A DNA stretch of 64,000 bases from Gemmatimonadales bacterium UBA7889 (lineage in GTDB: Bacteria; Gemmatimonadota; Gemmatimonadetes; Longimicrobiales; Gaopeijiaceae), in contig DLRL01000029.1 in assembly GCA_002501085.1 (NCBI GenBank), positions 1 through 64,000 on the forward strand. Direction: 5' to 3'. The position numbers and the translations under genes were made by a program. The notes beneath the pieces were generated by a model. That model was not told the origin of the DNA. It was given only the letters and a program-made list of their open reading frames with translations, and did not search any database. Below, piece after piece: positions 27,734 to 35,813 of this stretch. Numbering within the stretch: position 1 is the first letter of the stretch; each line of letters opens with the position of its first letter.

Positions 27734-29782
27734 TTGGAATACAGAATCATCACACCGATTCTCTTATCACTCTCGCTATTACTCATCGCTCTGCCTTCCA
27801 GAGCTCAAGACGCTCGGGCAGTTGCTCGACTTGCCCCAAGTGCGAGTCAATTATCACTAGCCGCGGGCGAGCGAATTCCCTTCACTGTTCAAGCGCTAGA
27901 CCTCAGCGGAGCCATCGTTGATGTACCCCTCCGCATCACTGGACCAAGAAACGCAGTTAGCATTGAGAACGGTATGGTACAAGGCCTGCAGCCTGGGGAA
28001 TATGAGATTGTCGTGACCGTGGTTGTCCCAGCAGATACTGGCCTCGAACCTCTGTCTTTACGCGTGCCAGTCGTTGTTACTTGGCCACGTGCTAGTGCAG
28101 TCGGCGTTGAAGCCAGTGCAACTGTGTATGAGGGAACGACAATCGAACACCAGGCCCGGGTAACGCACGCAGACAACTCGTTACGACCGGACCCAGAGAT
28201 CAGATGGTCATCGTCAGACCCATCTATTGCCACAGTTGATCAGTTTGGAAACGTCACCGCTCGAATGTTAGGCACTGTGACTATCATTGCTTCTTTTGAA
28301 GGCGTAACCAATTCGGTTACTCACGACGTGATAGCTTTCCCAGGAAGCCGGATTGAATTGATGGGAAGTCCGGACGCCGGAGTTCAAACTGGTGACGTGA
28401 TTCACTTCGATGCTATGGTGATGGACGATGCTGGTTCAGTGGTGGAAGATGCACCTCTAAGCTGGTCCCATTCCTACAGCGCAACCGAGGGAATGCTCGG
28501 GGTACCCGCAACTGGTCAGATGCTGGGAGGGACATTTGTTGCTGATATTGCTGGTATACACTCAGTAACTGTTAGCGCAGGCCCATTGTCAGCCCGCGCC
28601 TCCTTTGAAGTATCCCCCAGAGATGTTGTGCAAGAAGTCGAACTCGTCGGCCACGGACCCGAGAATCGTTATCGGACCACAGATCTTTGGATCTTTGAGG
28701 GAGTAGATGGTCGCGACTATGCCATTACGGGCTCAAAAGTCTCAGGCGGTTTTTCGTTCTTCTACGATGTCACCAACCCCGCAGCAATAACAAAAATTGA
28801 CTCGATTCAAGTGGACGCACGAACTATTAACGACGTAAAAGCCTCACCTGACGGACGCTACGCTGTTCTCTCGCGAGAGGGAGCAACAAACCGCCGCGAC
28901 GGCCTTGTCATTCTGGATATGTCTGATCCGAAGAATCCTGTCATTGCATCGTTTTACGACGAAGGAATCACTGGTGGTGTTCATAATATGTTCGCCGCAG
29001 ATGACTACCTGTACGCACTTGCGAATGGGGACAAGTACGTGATCATCGACATGGCTGACATTTACGACCCCCAATACGTCTCTGAATACAACCACCCAGA
29101 CAGCAGGCTCCATGACGTCTGGGTTGCCGACGGGCTCGCGTACTCCTCCGAATGGGGCACCGGGGTTGTAGTCGTGGATGTCGGGAATGGACGCTGGGGA
29201 GGCTCTCCCGAAAATCCGGTGTTCGTTACTTCGTATGCCACACCTTCTGGAGCGACACACGCGACGTTCCCCTACTATCAGGAATCGACAGGTAAAACAT
29301 ACCTCTTCCTTGGTGATGAGATCATGAACCGCCGAGGCCTGGCTTGGGCGGGATACCCAGAGTCTATGGGCTCTTACTCGAACAGGTACGATCCCTCAAC
29401 TGGTACTGGTGGGATTCCTCTGGCTAACAGAGGCTACATTCAAATCATCGATTTTACGGATCCTGAGAATACGCAGATGGTCGCCCGTTATGAGGTTCCA
29501 GAATTTGGAACCCACAACATTTGGGTGGAAGACGACAAACTCTATCAAGCCTACTATGAAGGAGGGCTGAGAGTCGTCGATGTGAGTGGAGAACTCATGG
29601 GTAACCTCTACACTCAGGGTCGCGAAATATCTGTCTTCAAGCCGGTGTCACAAACTGGCTATACCCAGAATGCGACCATGGTTTGGGGAGCACAGCCTCA
29701 CAAGGGTCACGTCTTTTTCAGTGATACCAATTCGGGACTGTGGAGTGTCAAACTCCTACCCAAACAAAGACCCATCTCCTAG
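27734..29782 (+). CDS. Exported LVIVD-repeat protein with Ig-like domain
   Basis: The protein has about 682 residues. A signal peptide (PILLSLSLLLIALPSRAQ) is followed by an Ig-like/BIG2 region (about 30-300; for example EIRWSSSDPSIATVDQFGNVTARMLGTVTI, classic BIG2). A beta-propeller of LVIVD-type repeats follows, such as GLVILDMSDPKNPV, KYVIIDMADIYDPQYV, GVVVVDVGN, GYIQIIDFTDPENT and GGLRVVDVSG. This architecture occurs in surface or periplasmic proteins of unknown ligand. I prefer the TTG at 27734, which has AGGGGGA close upstream and gives a normal signal peptide. An ATG at 27710 is possible. Confidence 0.78.
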   Translation: MEYRIITPILLSLSLLLIALPSRAQDARAVARLAPSASQLSLAAGERIPFTVQALDLSGAIVDVPLRITGPRNAVSIENGMVQGLQPGEYEIVVTVVVPADTGLEPLSLRVPVVVTWPRASAVGVEASATVYEGTTIEHQARVTHADNSLRPDPEIRWSSSDPSIATVDQFGNVTARMLGTVTIIASFEGVTNSVTHDVIAFPGSRIELMGSPDAGVQTGDVIHFDAMVMDDAGSVVEDAPLSWSHSYSATEGMLGVPATGQMLGGTFVADIAGIHSVTVSAGPLSARASFEVSPRDVVQEVELVGHGPENRYRTTDLWIFEGVDGRDYAITGSKVSGGFSFFYDVTNPAAITKIDSIQVDARTINDVKASPDGRYAVLSREGATNRRDGLVILDMSDPKNPVIASFYDEGITGGVHNMFAADDYLYALANGDKYVIIDMADIYDPQYVSEYNHPDSRLHDVWVADGLAYSSEWGTGVVVVDVGNGRWGGSPENPVFVTSYATPSGATHATFPYYQESTGKTYLFLGDEIMNRRGLAWAGYPESMGSYSNRYDPSTGTGGIPLANRGYIQIIDFTDPENTQMVARYEVPEFGTHNIWVEDDKLYQAYYEGGLRVVDVSGELMGNLYTQGREISVFKPVSQTGYTQNATMVWGAQPHKGHVFFSDTNSGLWSVKLLPKQRPIS

Positions 29783-29824
29783 TTTGGGAGATTGCTCGAC
29801 TCGCCTGAGAAGAGGTTTGAACTA

Positions 29825-30640
29825 ATGGCATATAGAAACCCAATCATGCTAATGGCCCTGGTTGCGCTGGGTGCTTGTGAGCAGCCAACAGCGCCGGTTG
29901 TTAAAGATGTCGAGCTACTCAGTGATGCAGCAATCGCGAGCTTTGCCGAGCAGATTTCGGAATCTAGCGATGTGAAGCTTCCATCTTTAGACGGGCTGCT
30001 CCGTGCATCTCGTAAGGCAATCCGTGCAAGTGATGGGGACAACAAGCAGGCTATCCGTCATTTCCGAGCGGCCCACCGCTTAGCTTCTGCTGCGGAAGAC
30101 TCGACAGAAGCAGGCAATGAAGAAGCAGCAAAGAAGCTTCGTCGCCGAAGTTATGGACATAGATTACACGGAGTAGTTACCGCACTCGGTACCGAAGCTG
30201 TGGTAGGAGTCGTGGCTGGCTCTGTAGGCGGACTTACACGACTCCAAGATCGGCTCAACGGTCGTGAAATCTCTGAGAGGGCAACCAAGAGGTTGGCAAG
30301 GATCGTGGAGTTCGTGGACAAGGCTCAAGCATTGCTCACATCCGACAAGCCGGTCCAAGCCCTCCACCATGCACTCAGTGCTGCGGACGGAATCAGACAC
30401 TTTTCCCCTCGCTATTTGGCTCGAAAGCAGATCGGTCGAGCCAAAAACATTATAAAGCAGGCAATTGCTGCGGTTGGCGATGCGCCAACTGAAGAAGAGG
30501 CCAAATCCATCCGACGGGCGCGTAAACTCCTGGGAACGGCTCACGAAGAGTTCCAGGCACGCCGTTATAATCGTGCCCACAGTGCTGCTCACAGATCAGC
30601 AAGGCTGTCCTGGGGTGTCGTTAACGGGAGAGCAAGCTAG
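29825..30640 (+). CDS. Unknown helical lipoprotein
   Basis: The protein has 271 residues with a lipoprotein signal (MALVALGAC, lipobox LGAC). The rest is predicted helical and very rich in Ala, Arg and Lys, with tetratricopeptide-like spacing (QAIRHFRAAHRLASAAEDS, VQALHHALSAADGIRHF, EFQARRYNRAHSAAHRSARL), plus a Gly-rich stretch near 105-125. I recognise no family. The ATG at 29825 has AAGAGG about 9 bases upstream. It follows the LVIVD gene by 42 bases, so it is probably in the same operon. Confidence 0.65.
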   Translation: MAYRNPIMLMALVALGACEQPTAPVVKDVELLSDAAIASFAEQISESSDVKLPSLDGLLRASRKAIRASDGDNKQAIRHFRAAHRLASAAEDSTEAGNEEAAKKLRRRSYGHRLHGVVTALGTEAVVGVVAGSVGGLTRLQDRLNGREISERATKRLARIVEFVDKAQALLTSDKPVQALHHALSAADGIRHFSPRYLARKQIGRAKNIIKQAIAAVGDAPTEEEAKSIRRARKLLGTAHEEFQARRYNRAHSAAHRSARLSWGVVNGRAS

Positions 30641-30657
30641 CGACAGGCCAAGGGGCT

Positions 30658-31011
30658 CTATCCTATACCTGTAGCCCAATCAGTCCAGGCTTCCTCGGCT
30701 AAGCCGATGCTGAGCTGGTTCCCGCACCGAACGAGCGGCAGAGTTAAGACCATCGGCTCATCACATGCAATCTCAAGCCATCGCTGATCACCATAGTACG
30801 CTGTATGGAGACCCAATGCCTTGCACCGCTTGCCGTCACGGTCAATGAGTTGCTCTTCTCCAAATTTTTCGAAGAACCGTTTCAGTTCACCTCGTGATGG
30901 GGAGCGCTGCTTGAAATCCATGAAATGCACATTCGCACGGCGTTCCTTAAAGAAGCGAAGCGCCTTCCGAACGTCAGGATTGTTCTTCACGCCGAAGATC
31001 TGGACTTCCAT
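30658..31011 (-). CDS. ArsC/Spx-fold protein lacking the redox cysteines
   Basis: The protein has 117 residues with the ArsC/Spx thioredoxin-like layout: MEVQIFGVKNNPDVRKALRF at the N-terminus, ELKRFFEKFG in the middle, and a LPLVRCGNQLSIG block near the end, matching the 'RP-ll-v-g' region of ArsC. The catalytic CxxC or Cys of the family (normally within residues 9-13) is replaced by Asn and Val, and two remaining Cys are elsewhere. It therefore cannot do canonical disulfide chemistry and may be regulatory or divergent. It converges on the lipoprotein gene. Confidence 0.7.
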   Translation of the reverse strand: MEVQIFGVKNNPDVRKALRFFKERRANVHFMDFKQRSPSRGELKRFFEKFGEEQLIDRDGKRCKALGLHTAYYGDQRWLEIACDEPMVLTLPLVRCGNQLSIGLAEEAWTDWATGIG

Positions 31012-31045
31012 AGAGGTTCGTGTTCCTTGAGAGTTACTCAGGCTC

Positions 31046-32197
31046 TCAACGGATACCGGATCGCAGTTGCGCTACAAGACCCTGAGCGGCCGTTCCTAGA
31101 TTGGTCAAGCCACGCCCATAGTTCCTAAGCAACACGACCCCGATGCGTTCTTCTGGGTCGAATGCCATATGGGCAGTGTAGCCTGCAACCGAACCCCCAT
31201 GACTAGCAATCTTTCGGCCGCGCTCATCAATCTGGACAGAGAAGCCTAGGCCATATCCACGATTTGGGTTCTCAGGAGTTTGAATTGAAAGCGCTTCTCG
31301 ACGGCTCTCCTCTGAGAGGATCCGAAGACCTGGCACACCACTCATAGCACCCATGAAGCGACCTAGGTCTGCTACCGTCGAATACACACCACCGTTCGGG
31401 ACTTTGTACCCGCGACCGGCATGTTCACGAGCTGGTTGTCCCCCATCGATCGACCCATCCTGACCGATCACATAACCGGCCGCTAAACGCGCCTCAAGCT
31501 TCACACCAGCGACTACAAACTCCGACCCTGTCATACCTAGAGGTTCAAGCACCTCAGTGCGAACCATCTCCATGAATGGTCTCCCGGCAGCCTTTGCCAA
31601 AGCAAGACCCAACGTACCAAACCCTATGTTTGAATACTGGTAGCGAGCACCCGGCACGGTATCGTATGCAGTTAGTGGCAAAGACTCTACGATGCGCTTG
31701 TCCCAAAGCTCGATCGGTCCCACCACAGCATCCGGCCATTGGGGTTCACGAATGAGGCCAGCAGTATGGCTAGCCAAATGACGGAACGTCACAGGCTGCG
31801 CATCAACTCGCCGGTCCTTAACACTTGCAAATGCTGGGAGGTATCGTTCGACAGGCTCGTCTAGCCCCATAACACCTTCATCGAGGAGCCGCATCATGAG
31901 TACCGCAGTCACAGATTTAGAGATTGAACCGGTCCGTGAAATCGAAGCTGTCGACATCGGGGTGCGCGCGTCTCGATCAGCCCAGCCAAATGCTTGAGCC
32001 CACACGAGGTCTCCGTCTACCATGACACCAGCAACGATTCCGCCAACGTCGTCGGCAACTACATCCGCTCTAAGTTGCCTTGAGAACGCAGTAAGTGCTT
32101 CATCTCGGCTTGGTGACTGAGCCGAAACCAGAACTGACTGACCCAAAACTCCAATAGCTGCTACTAACAACCGAAGCTTAAAGGCTCGTCCTATCAT
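31046..32197 (-). CDS. Class C beta-lactamase-like serine hydrolase, exported
   Basis: The protein has 383 residues, with a signal peptide ending near VSAQS. Penicillin-recognising motifs are present: SISK (within TGSISKSVTA) as the SxxK nucleophile, YSN (within RYQYSNIGFG) as YxN, and SHGG (KIASHGGSVAGYT) at the HxG/KTG position. The family includes esterases, D-aminopeptidases and DD-peptidases, and substrate cannot be assigned. GGAG lies about 10 bases before the ATG. Confidence 0.88.
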   Translation of the reverse strand: MIGRAFKLRLLVAAIGVLGQSVLVSAQSPSRDEALTAFSRQLRADVVADDVGGIVAGVMVDGDLVWAQAFGWADRDARTPMSTASISRTGSISKSVTAVLMMRLLDEGVMGLDEPVERYLPAFASVKDRRVDAQPVTFRHLASHTAGLIREPQWPDAVVGPIELWDKRIVESLPLTAYDTVPGARYQYSNIGFGTLGLALAKAAGRPFMEMVRTEVLEPLGMTGSEFVVAGVKLEARLAAGYVIGQDGSIDGGQPAREHAGRGYKVPNGGVYSTVADLGRFMGAMSGVPGLRILSEESRREALSIQTPENPNRGYGLGFSVQIDERGRKIASHGGSVAGYTAHMAFDPEERIGVVLLRNYGRGLTNLGTAAQGLVAQLRSGIR

Positions 32198-32343
32198 TCT
32201 TAGTTTACTCCATTATTTGTAAGTGCTTTGTTTACAACAGATTACAAGGGTTACAGAGAGTCATCATTTTCAATAGTACACATTCTAGTACACACAGCGA
32301 ACATAGAAATACGCTCAAATACTGCTAGAAAAACAATTTCTAC

Positions 32344-32452
32344 CTCCCCCCCCCCTCTGTCGCCAGAGGCAGGGGTGTACTGGTCCTAGTCCACACACAC
32401 CGACCTCTGCCACATCAAGACCCCAGTGGGGGCCACCCCCCCCCTTTTTGGC
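32344..32452 (+). ncRNA. Candidate structured leader with alternative hairpins
   Basis: On the plus strand CAGAGG (about 32363-32368) can pair with CCTCTG just upstream, extended by the C10/GGGG tract, or with a second CCTCTG near 32404-32409. Further on, CCCCAGTGGGG competes with GGGGGCCACCCCC, which is followed after extra Cs by TTTTT (32445-32449), like a terminator. This is the layout of an attenuator or riboswitch, about 170 bases before the NTF2-like gene. On the minus strand the same tracts give G-runs that could form a quadruplex. Known riboswitch consensus sequences are not recognisable. Confidence 0.3.
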
Positions 32453-32515
32453 CGTGCGTCACGCCTAATAAATAAACACGATTCTGCTCAAACGAATTTT
32501 GTTTTTCAAAAGCAG

Positions 32516-32526
32516 TAGGAGTCCCA
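32516..32526 (+). repeat. Direct repeat copy 1 (TAGGAGTCCCA)
   Basis: The identical 11-base word recurs at 32979-32989, and each copy is followed within about 15 bases by an A-run. The pair brackets the NTF2-like gene. Confidence 0.6.
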
Positions 32527-32556
32527 AGTCCAAAAAATTTTATATAAAAATTTCTG

Positions 32557-32585
32557 TTGACATCTTAACCAGCCATTCTTATTTC
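32557..32585 (+). promoter_or_regulatory. Possible promoter of the NTF2-like gene
   Basis: A perfect TTGACA (32557-32562) is followed after 17 bases by TATTTC (32580-32585), a weak -10. A better -10-like TACAAT at 32589 is too far from the -35. It lies about 35 bases before the ATG. Confidence 0.4.
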
Positions 32586-32617
32586 GCCTACAATATCCCT
32601 GAAAAGGAGAGCTGCTA

Positions 32618-32944
32618 ATGGCGAAAATGGAACAGTTGCAGGAAGTCTGGGAGGCGAAGGACTTAGATGGCGTGATGAATTTTTTTACAGACGACTATGA
32701 AATGAGAATTCTTCATACGAACCAAACGATGAAAGGTCAAGAAGCGCGTGACTACCTGAAGGAGATGGTGCTTGATGAAGGCACCGTGTCGTCTGACTTC
32801 AGAATCATCTATGAAAATGACGACTGTGCGGTGACGTATGAGAGGATGACAGGTGAATTCAACGGGCAATGCTCCATCGTCCAACTATGGCGTGGGAGCA
32901 AAATCTATTATCACGAAATAAGTCTGATTGAAGACCCTAAGTGA
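32618..32944 (+). CDS. NTF2/SnoaL-like small protein
   Basis: The protein has 108 residues. The pattern MEQLQEVWEAKDLDGVMNFFTDDYEMRIL, then mixed strands ending SIVQLWRGSKIYYHEISLIE, fits the cone-shaped NTF2-like/SnoaL-like fold of small isomerases and ligand-binding proteins. No catalytic residues can be assigned. AAGGAG is 8 bases before the ATG. The gene has lower G+C than its neighbours and lies between 11-base direct repeats. Confidence 0.65.
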   Translation: MAKMEQLQEVWEAKDLDGVMNFFTDDYEMRILHTNQTMKGQEARDYLKEMVLDEGTVSSDFRIIYENDDCAVTYERMTGEFNGQCSIVQLWRGSKIYYHEISLIEDPK

Positions 32945-32978
32945 CGACTCGGGAGGGTGGACCCAGACTTTTTGTCTT

Positions 32979-32989
32979 TAGGAGTCCCA
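32979..32989 (+). repeat. Direct repeat copy 2 (TAGGAGTCCCA)
   Basis: Second copy of the 11-base word found at 32516-32526, here 35 bases after the NTF2-like stop and followed by an A8 run. Confidence 0.6.
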
Positions 32990-33101
32990 GCACTCAAAAA
33001 AAATTCTGCGAAAGGTTAGGGTGATGTAACCGTCTACTTCCGCATTGGCAGCAAGGTATATTCCCTTGCGGGTTGCACGAATCAACACATATGGAGAGAC
33101 C

Positions 33102-33251
33102 ATGGCGAGACGGAAGAATTACAGTTTTGAGAAGCAGCAGCGAGAGCTAAGGAAGCAAAAGAAGAAACAGGAGAAACAGGAGAAGGCTGAACGGCGGAAC
33201 CAAGAAGAGGCAGCCAACCCAGCACCCGAAGAGGAGACCGATGACATCTAG
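33102..33251 (+). CDS. 49-residue lysine/glutamate-rich protein
   Basis: The ATG at 33102 is preceded by GGAGAG. The peptide opens MARRKNYSFEKQQRELRKQK, continues as a Lys/Glu/Gln-rich helix, and ends in an acidic tail (EEETDDI). Small proteins starting MARRKNYSFEK-like are common in bacteria and uncharacterised. The charge pattern suggests RNA or ribosome binding (inference). An in-frame upstream TTG at 33045 is rejected because it lacks a ribosome binding site. A GCAAGG/CCTTGC hairpin (33051-33069) lies just upstream. Confidence 0.65.
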   Translation: MARRKNYSFEKQQRELRKQKKKQEKQEKAERRNQEEAANPAPEEETDDI

Positions 33252-33384
33252 TCAGAACATCCCCAAATTTTTTCCCAGCAATTCTAGGGCAGACAGCTTT
33301 ATGGACGAGGTGGAGTAGCGTGATTCAGCCAAGTCCTGCAATCTCATTATCACCCATTCATCATGAAGGTCGGCAACAACACGC

Positions 33385-34569
33385 TTATTGCCCTTTTGTT
33401 TCAATCCAAGTACGGGCTGCTGCTATAACATGCTCTATATCAGCTGATTGATTGTACACACCAATCGACAGCCTCAGAACGCCACTCCGAATTGAGAGTT
33501 TGATTCCTGCAGCCACGAAGTGATCATAAAGGGAATTCATGGCGGGATCATCAGCCGAATAGTGCCGCCCTCCTCCACTCTCCCCAACAGATACAATATG
33601 TGCCAAATGCGACCCTGGACTCCCGCCTGCTACGGGCAAGCCAAGTTCCAGTAGCCCGGTCGCCAATTCCGATGCAAGACCACAGATATGGGCTTCCACA
33701 TTTTTCATGCCCCAATCCGCGAGTAAATCTAGCGCGGCAACTGCCGCTGTCGCACCGAGATAGTTGTAGTTGCCTAAATCAAAGCGGAGCGCACCTGGCT
33801 GATACTTTAGCTCATCCTCAACGAAAGCAGTCTCATGAGCTTCACCCAAATCAATCCCGTAGCGAGCGACATGGATTGGCACTAGGGACTCCGCGACTTC
33901 GCGACGTACATAGAGAAAGCCAAACCCATAAAGTGAGAGCAGGCACTTCTGCGTAGCGACTGCTAAGGCATCAATTCCAAGATCGCGAACATTGGTATCT
34001 ATCGCTCCAATCGATTGAGCCGCGTCAACTAGCGTTAAAGCACCTACCTGTTTCGCAGCCAAGGCTAAGCTCTTTACATCGGTGAGGAACCCAGGAGCAA
34101 AGGAAATACTGGGCATCGTGACAACCCGCGTACGCTCGTCGAGCGCGTTACCCATCGCTGCGACAGGCATTTGACCCTCATCAGCAGGAATTGTCCTGAC
34201 CTCAATTCCCTTTGATCGGGCGAGATTGAACCAGAGATAGATGTTGTTGGGATGCTCGAGCTCTGGGCAGACCAGGACATTGTCTCCCGCCTCCCAAGGC
34301 AGGCTTGCAGCGAAAAGGTTGAGGCCCTCCGAGACGTTCTTGGTGATCGCTATCTCGTTCACACTCGAGTTGATGAGACCTGCAAATGCGTGACGAGCTC
34401 GCTCAACTTCGGCGCGCAATTCGTCCTTATCGCCTCCATAGTGCATGCGTGTGTGGATATGGCGATCAACTGCTGCAGACACAGGCTCCGGCATGAGGCT
34501 GCGAGCTGACACATCGAGATAGACTTGCCCGCTTGCTCCGGGGAAAATGCCCCTCACCTGGGAGTTCAT
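33385..34569 (-). CDS. Class V aminotransferase (cysteine-desulfurase/epimerase-like)
   Basis: The protein has 394 residues. Fold type I PLP motifs are visible: NEIAITKNVSEGLNLFAASL, VVTMPSISFAPGFLTDV, LTLVDAAQSIGAIDTNVRDL (PLP Asp/Gln), and ALAVATQKCLLSLYGFGFLYV with the Schiff-base Lys. This is the isopenicillin-N-epimerase/SufS-like branch. No Cys at the desulfurase active loop is obvious, so a desulfurase role is unlikely. It overlaps the symporter gene upstream by 4 bases and is the last gene of that operon. Confidence 0.85.
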   Translation of the reverse strand: MNSQVRGIFPGASGQVYLDVSARSLMPEPVSAAVDRHIHTRMHYGGDKDELRAEVERARHAFAGLINSSVNEIAITKNVSEGLNLFAASLPWEAGDNVLVCPELEHPNNIYLWFNLARSKGIEVRTIPADEGQMPVAAMGNALDERTRVVTMPSISFAPGFLTDVKSLALAAKQVGALTLVDAAQSIGAIDTNVRDLGIDALAVATQKCLLSLYGFGFLYVRREVAESLVPIHVARYGIDLGEAHETAFVEDELKYQPGALRFDLGNYNYLGATAAVAALDLLADWGMKNVEAHICGLASELATGLLELGLPVAGGSPGSHLAHIVSVGESGGGRHYSADDPAMNSLYDHFVAAGIKLSIRSGVLRLSIGVYNQSADIEHVIAAARTWIETKGQ

Positions 34570-35813
34570 GTTCGACCGGCCTCCGATTCCGCCACTATTG
34601 AGGTTCCGATCATGTCACCCATGATGTTCACGGTTGTATTACCCATGTCGACTAGCCGATAAATCCCACCAACGATTGCAGCAACCTCAATTGGAAGATT
34701 GAAGGCTTGCACATAAATCAAAGCGATCACAAAGCCGCCCCCTGGGATTCCTCCTGAGCCTTCTGAAAGCAGCAGTCCAACTAACAGAATCGTTAGAAAA
34801 GCAACTGGAGCGAACTCCACACCAGCAGCCTGAGCTGTGAAAAGCAACACGGCCCCAAGCATAACCGATGTGCCGTCTTTGTTGAGTTGGGCGCCGAGCG
34901 GGAGAGTAAAAGAGTACACAGAACGAGGCAAAGAGATTTTCTCGGCAACTTCGAGCCCAACTGAAAGCGAGGCTAAACTCGATGTCGTCGCTGCTGTTGT
35001 TGCCCACAACGGACCCGTGTCCCGCAAGAAACGGCCGGGGCTCCTAGTAGTAAAGAATCGCAGGAGCATCATGTACCCGAGGAAGACCACGAATTGAGCC
35101 GCCCAAACACCCAGTAGAAATCTGGTCATGGGACCGATGAGTTGGGTACCATAGCGTCCGACAGTCACGGCCATGAGCGCACCGATGCCCACAGGAGCAA
35201 TCAGCAAAATCAAGTCTACAAGTTTCCGGAAGAGCCTAGCGAGATCTTGGTACGCGTTGGCCAGGCGCTGTCCTGCGGTACCACCGATAAGGATTGTGGC
35301 AACCCCGAGTAGGACTGAAATCACTACCAATTGAACGACATTCCCCTCCGCGAATGCTTGGAATACGTTTGTCGGCACCATCCCTAAGAGGACTTCTGCG
35401 ACCGAGGGAACAGCTCCTATGGATCCCTCAACCTGCTCCGACAATTGCATGCCCATACCTGGGCGGAGAATGGCCATCGCACCGATCCCTAGGGAGATCG
35501 CGACAAGGTCAGTGATCACGTAGTAACTCATGATCTTTCCCGCGAGGCGGCCAAACATACGGACATCAGAGAGTGCAGTCAGACCAGCAAGTAGGTTAAA
35601 GAAGACAAGCGGTACCGCAGCAAGTACAAGCATCCGAATAAATAAGTCACCGATGGGTTGGATGACCTCGACCTGCTCACCGAGGAAGACCCCTAGAGCC
35701 GACCCAACACCCATACCGATGAGGATTTGGGTGCCGAGACCTATCCCGCGACCATGTTTACTCGGAACCGGAGGCAACTCCGGGTCGCTGTTCAGCTCAC
35801 CCTTAAGATTCAC
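34566..35813 (-). CDS. Dicarboxylate/amino acid:cation symporter (DAACS)
   Basis: The protein has 415 residues, of the GltP/DctA family. Landmarks are AATTSSLASLSVGLE (Ser-rich hairpin HP1), FTLPLGAQLNKDGTSVMLG (TM7 NMDGT-like motif, here NKDGT), EGSGGIPGGGFVIALI (HP2), and VDMGNTTVNIMGDM (TM8). The NMDGT variant NKDGT changes a Na+-site residue. It imports Glu, Asp or C4-dicarboxylates in this family. It overlaps both neighbours by 4 bases. Confidence 0.9.
   Translation of the reverse strand: MNLKGELNSDPELPPVPSKHGRGIGLGTQILIGMGVGSALGVFLGEQVEVIQPIGDLFIRMLVLAAVPLVFFNLLAGLTALSDVRMFGRLAGKIMSYYVITDLVAISLGIGAMAILRPGMGMQLSEQVEGSIGAVPSVAEVLLGMVPTNVFQAFAEGNVVQLVVISVLLGVATILIGGTAGQRLANAYQDLARLFRKLVDLILLIAPVGIGALMAVTVGRYGTQLIGPMTRFLLGVWAAQFVVFLGYMMLLRFFTTRSPGRFLRDTGPLWATTAATTSSLASLSVGLEVAEKISLPRSVYSFTLPLGAQLNKDGTSVMLGAVLLFTAQAAGVEFAPVAFLTILLVGLLLSEGSGGIPGGGFVIALIYVQAFNLPIEVAAIVGGIYRLVDMGNTTVNIMGDMIGTSIVAESEAGRT

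Larger units (their letters stand above)
32198..32617. other. Low-G+C divergent intergenic region with C-tracts and hairpins
   Basis: This 420-base gap lies between the beta-lactamase-like gene (left) and the NTF2-like gene (right). Its flanks are A+T rich (for example around 32530-32550). The middle holds C10 (32346-32355) and C9 (32436-32444) tracts with nested hairpins, an 11-base repeat copy and a TTGACA. I found no ORF with a ribosome binding site. Confidence 0.7.
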
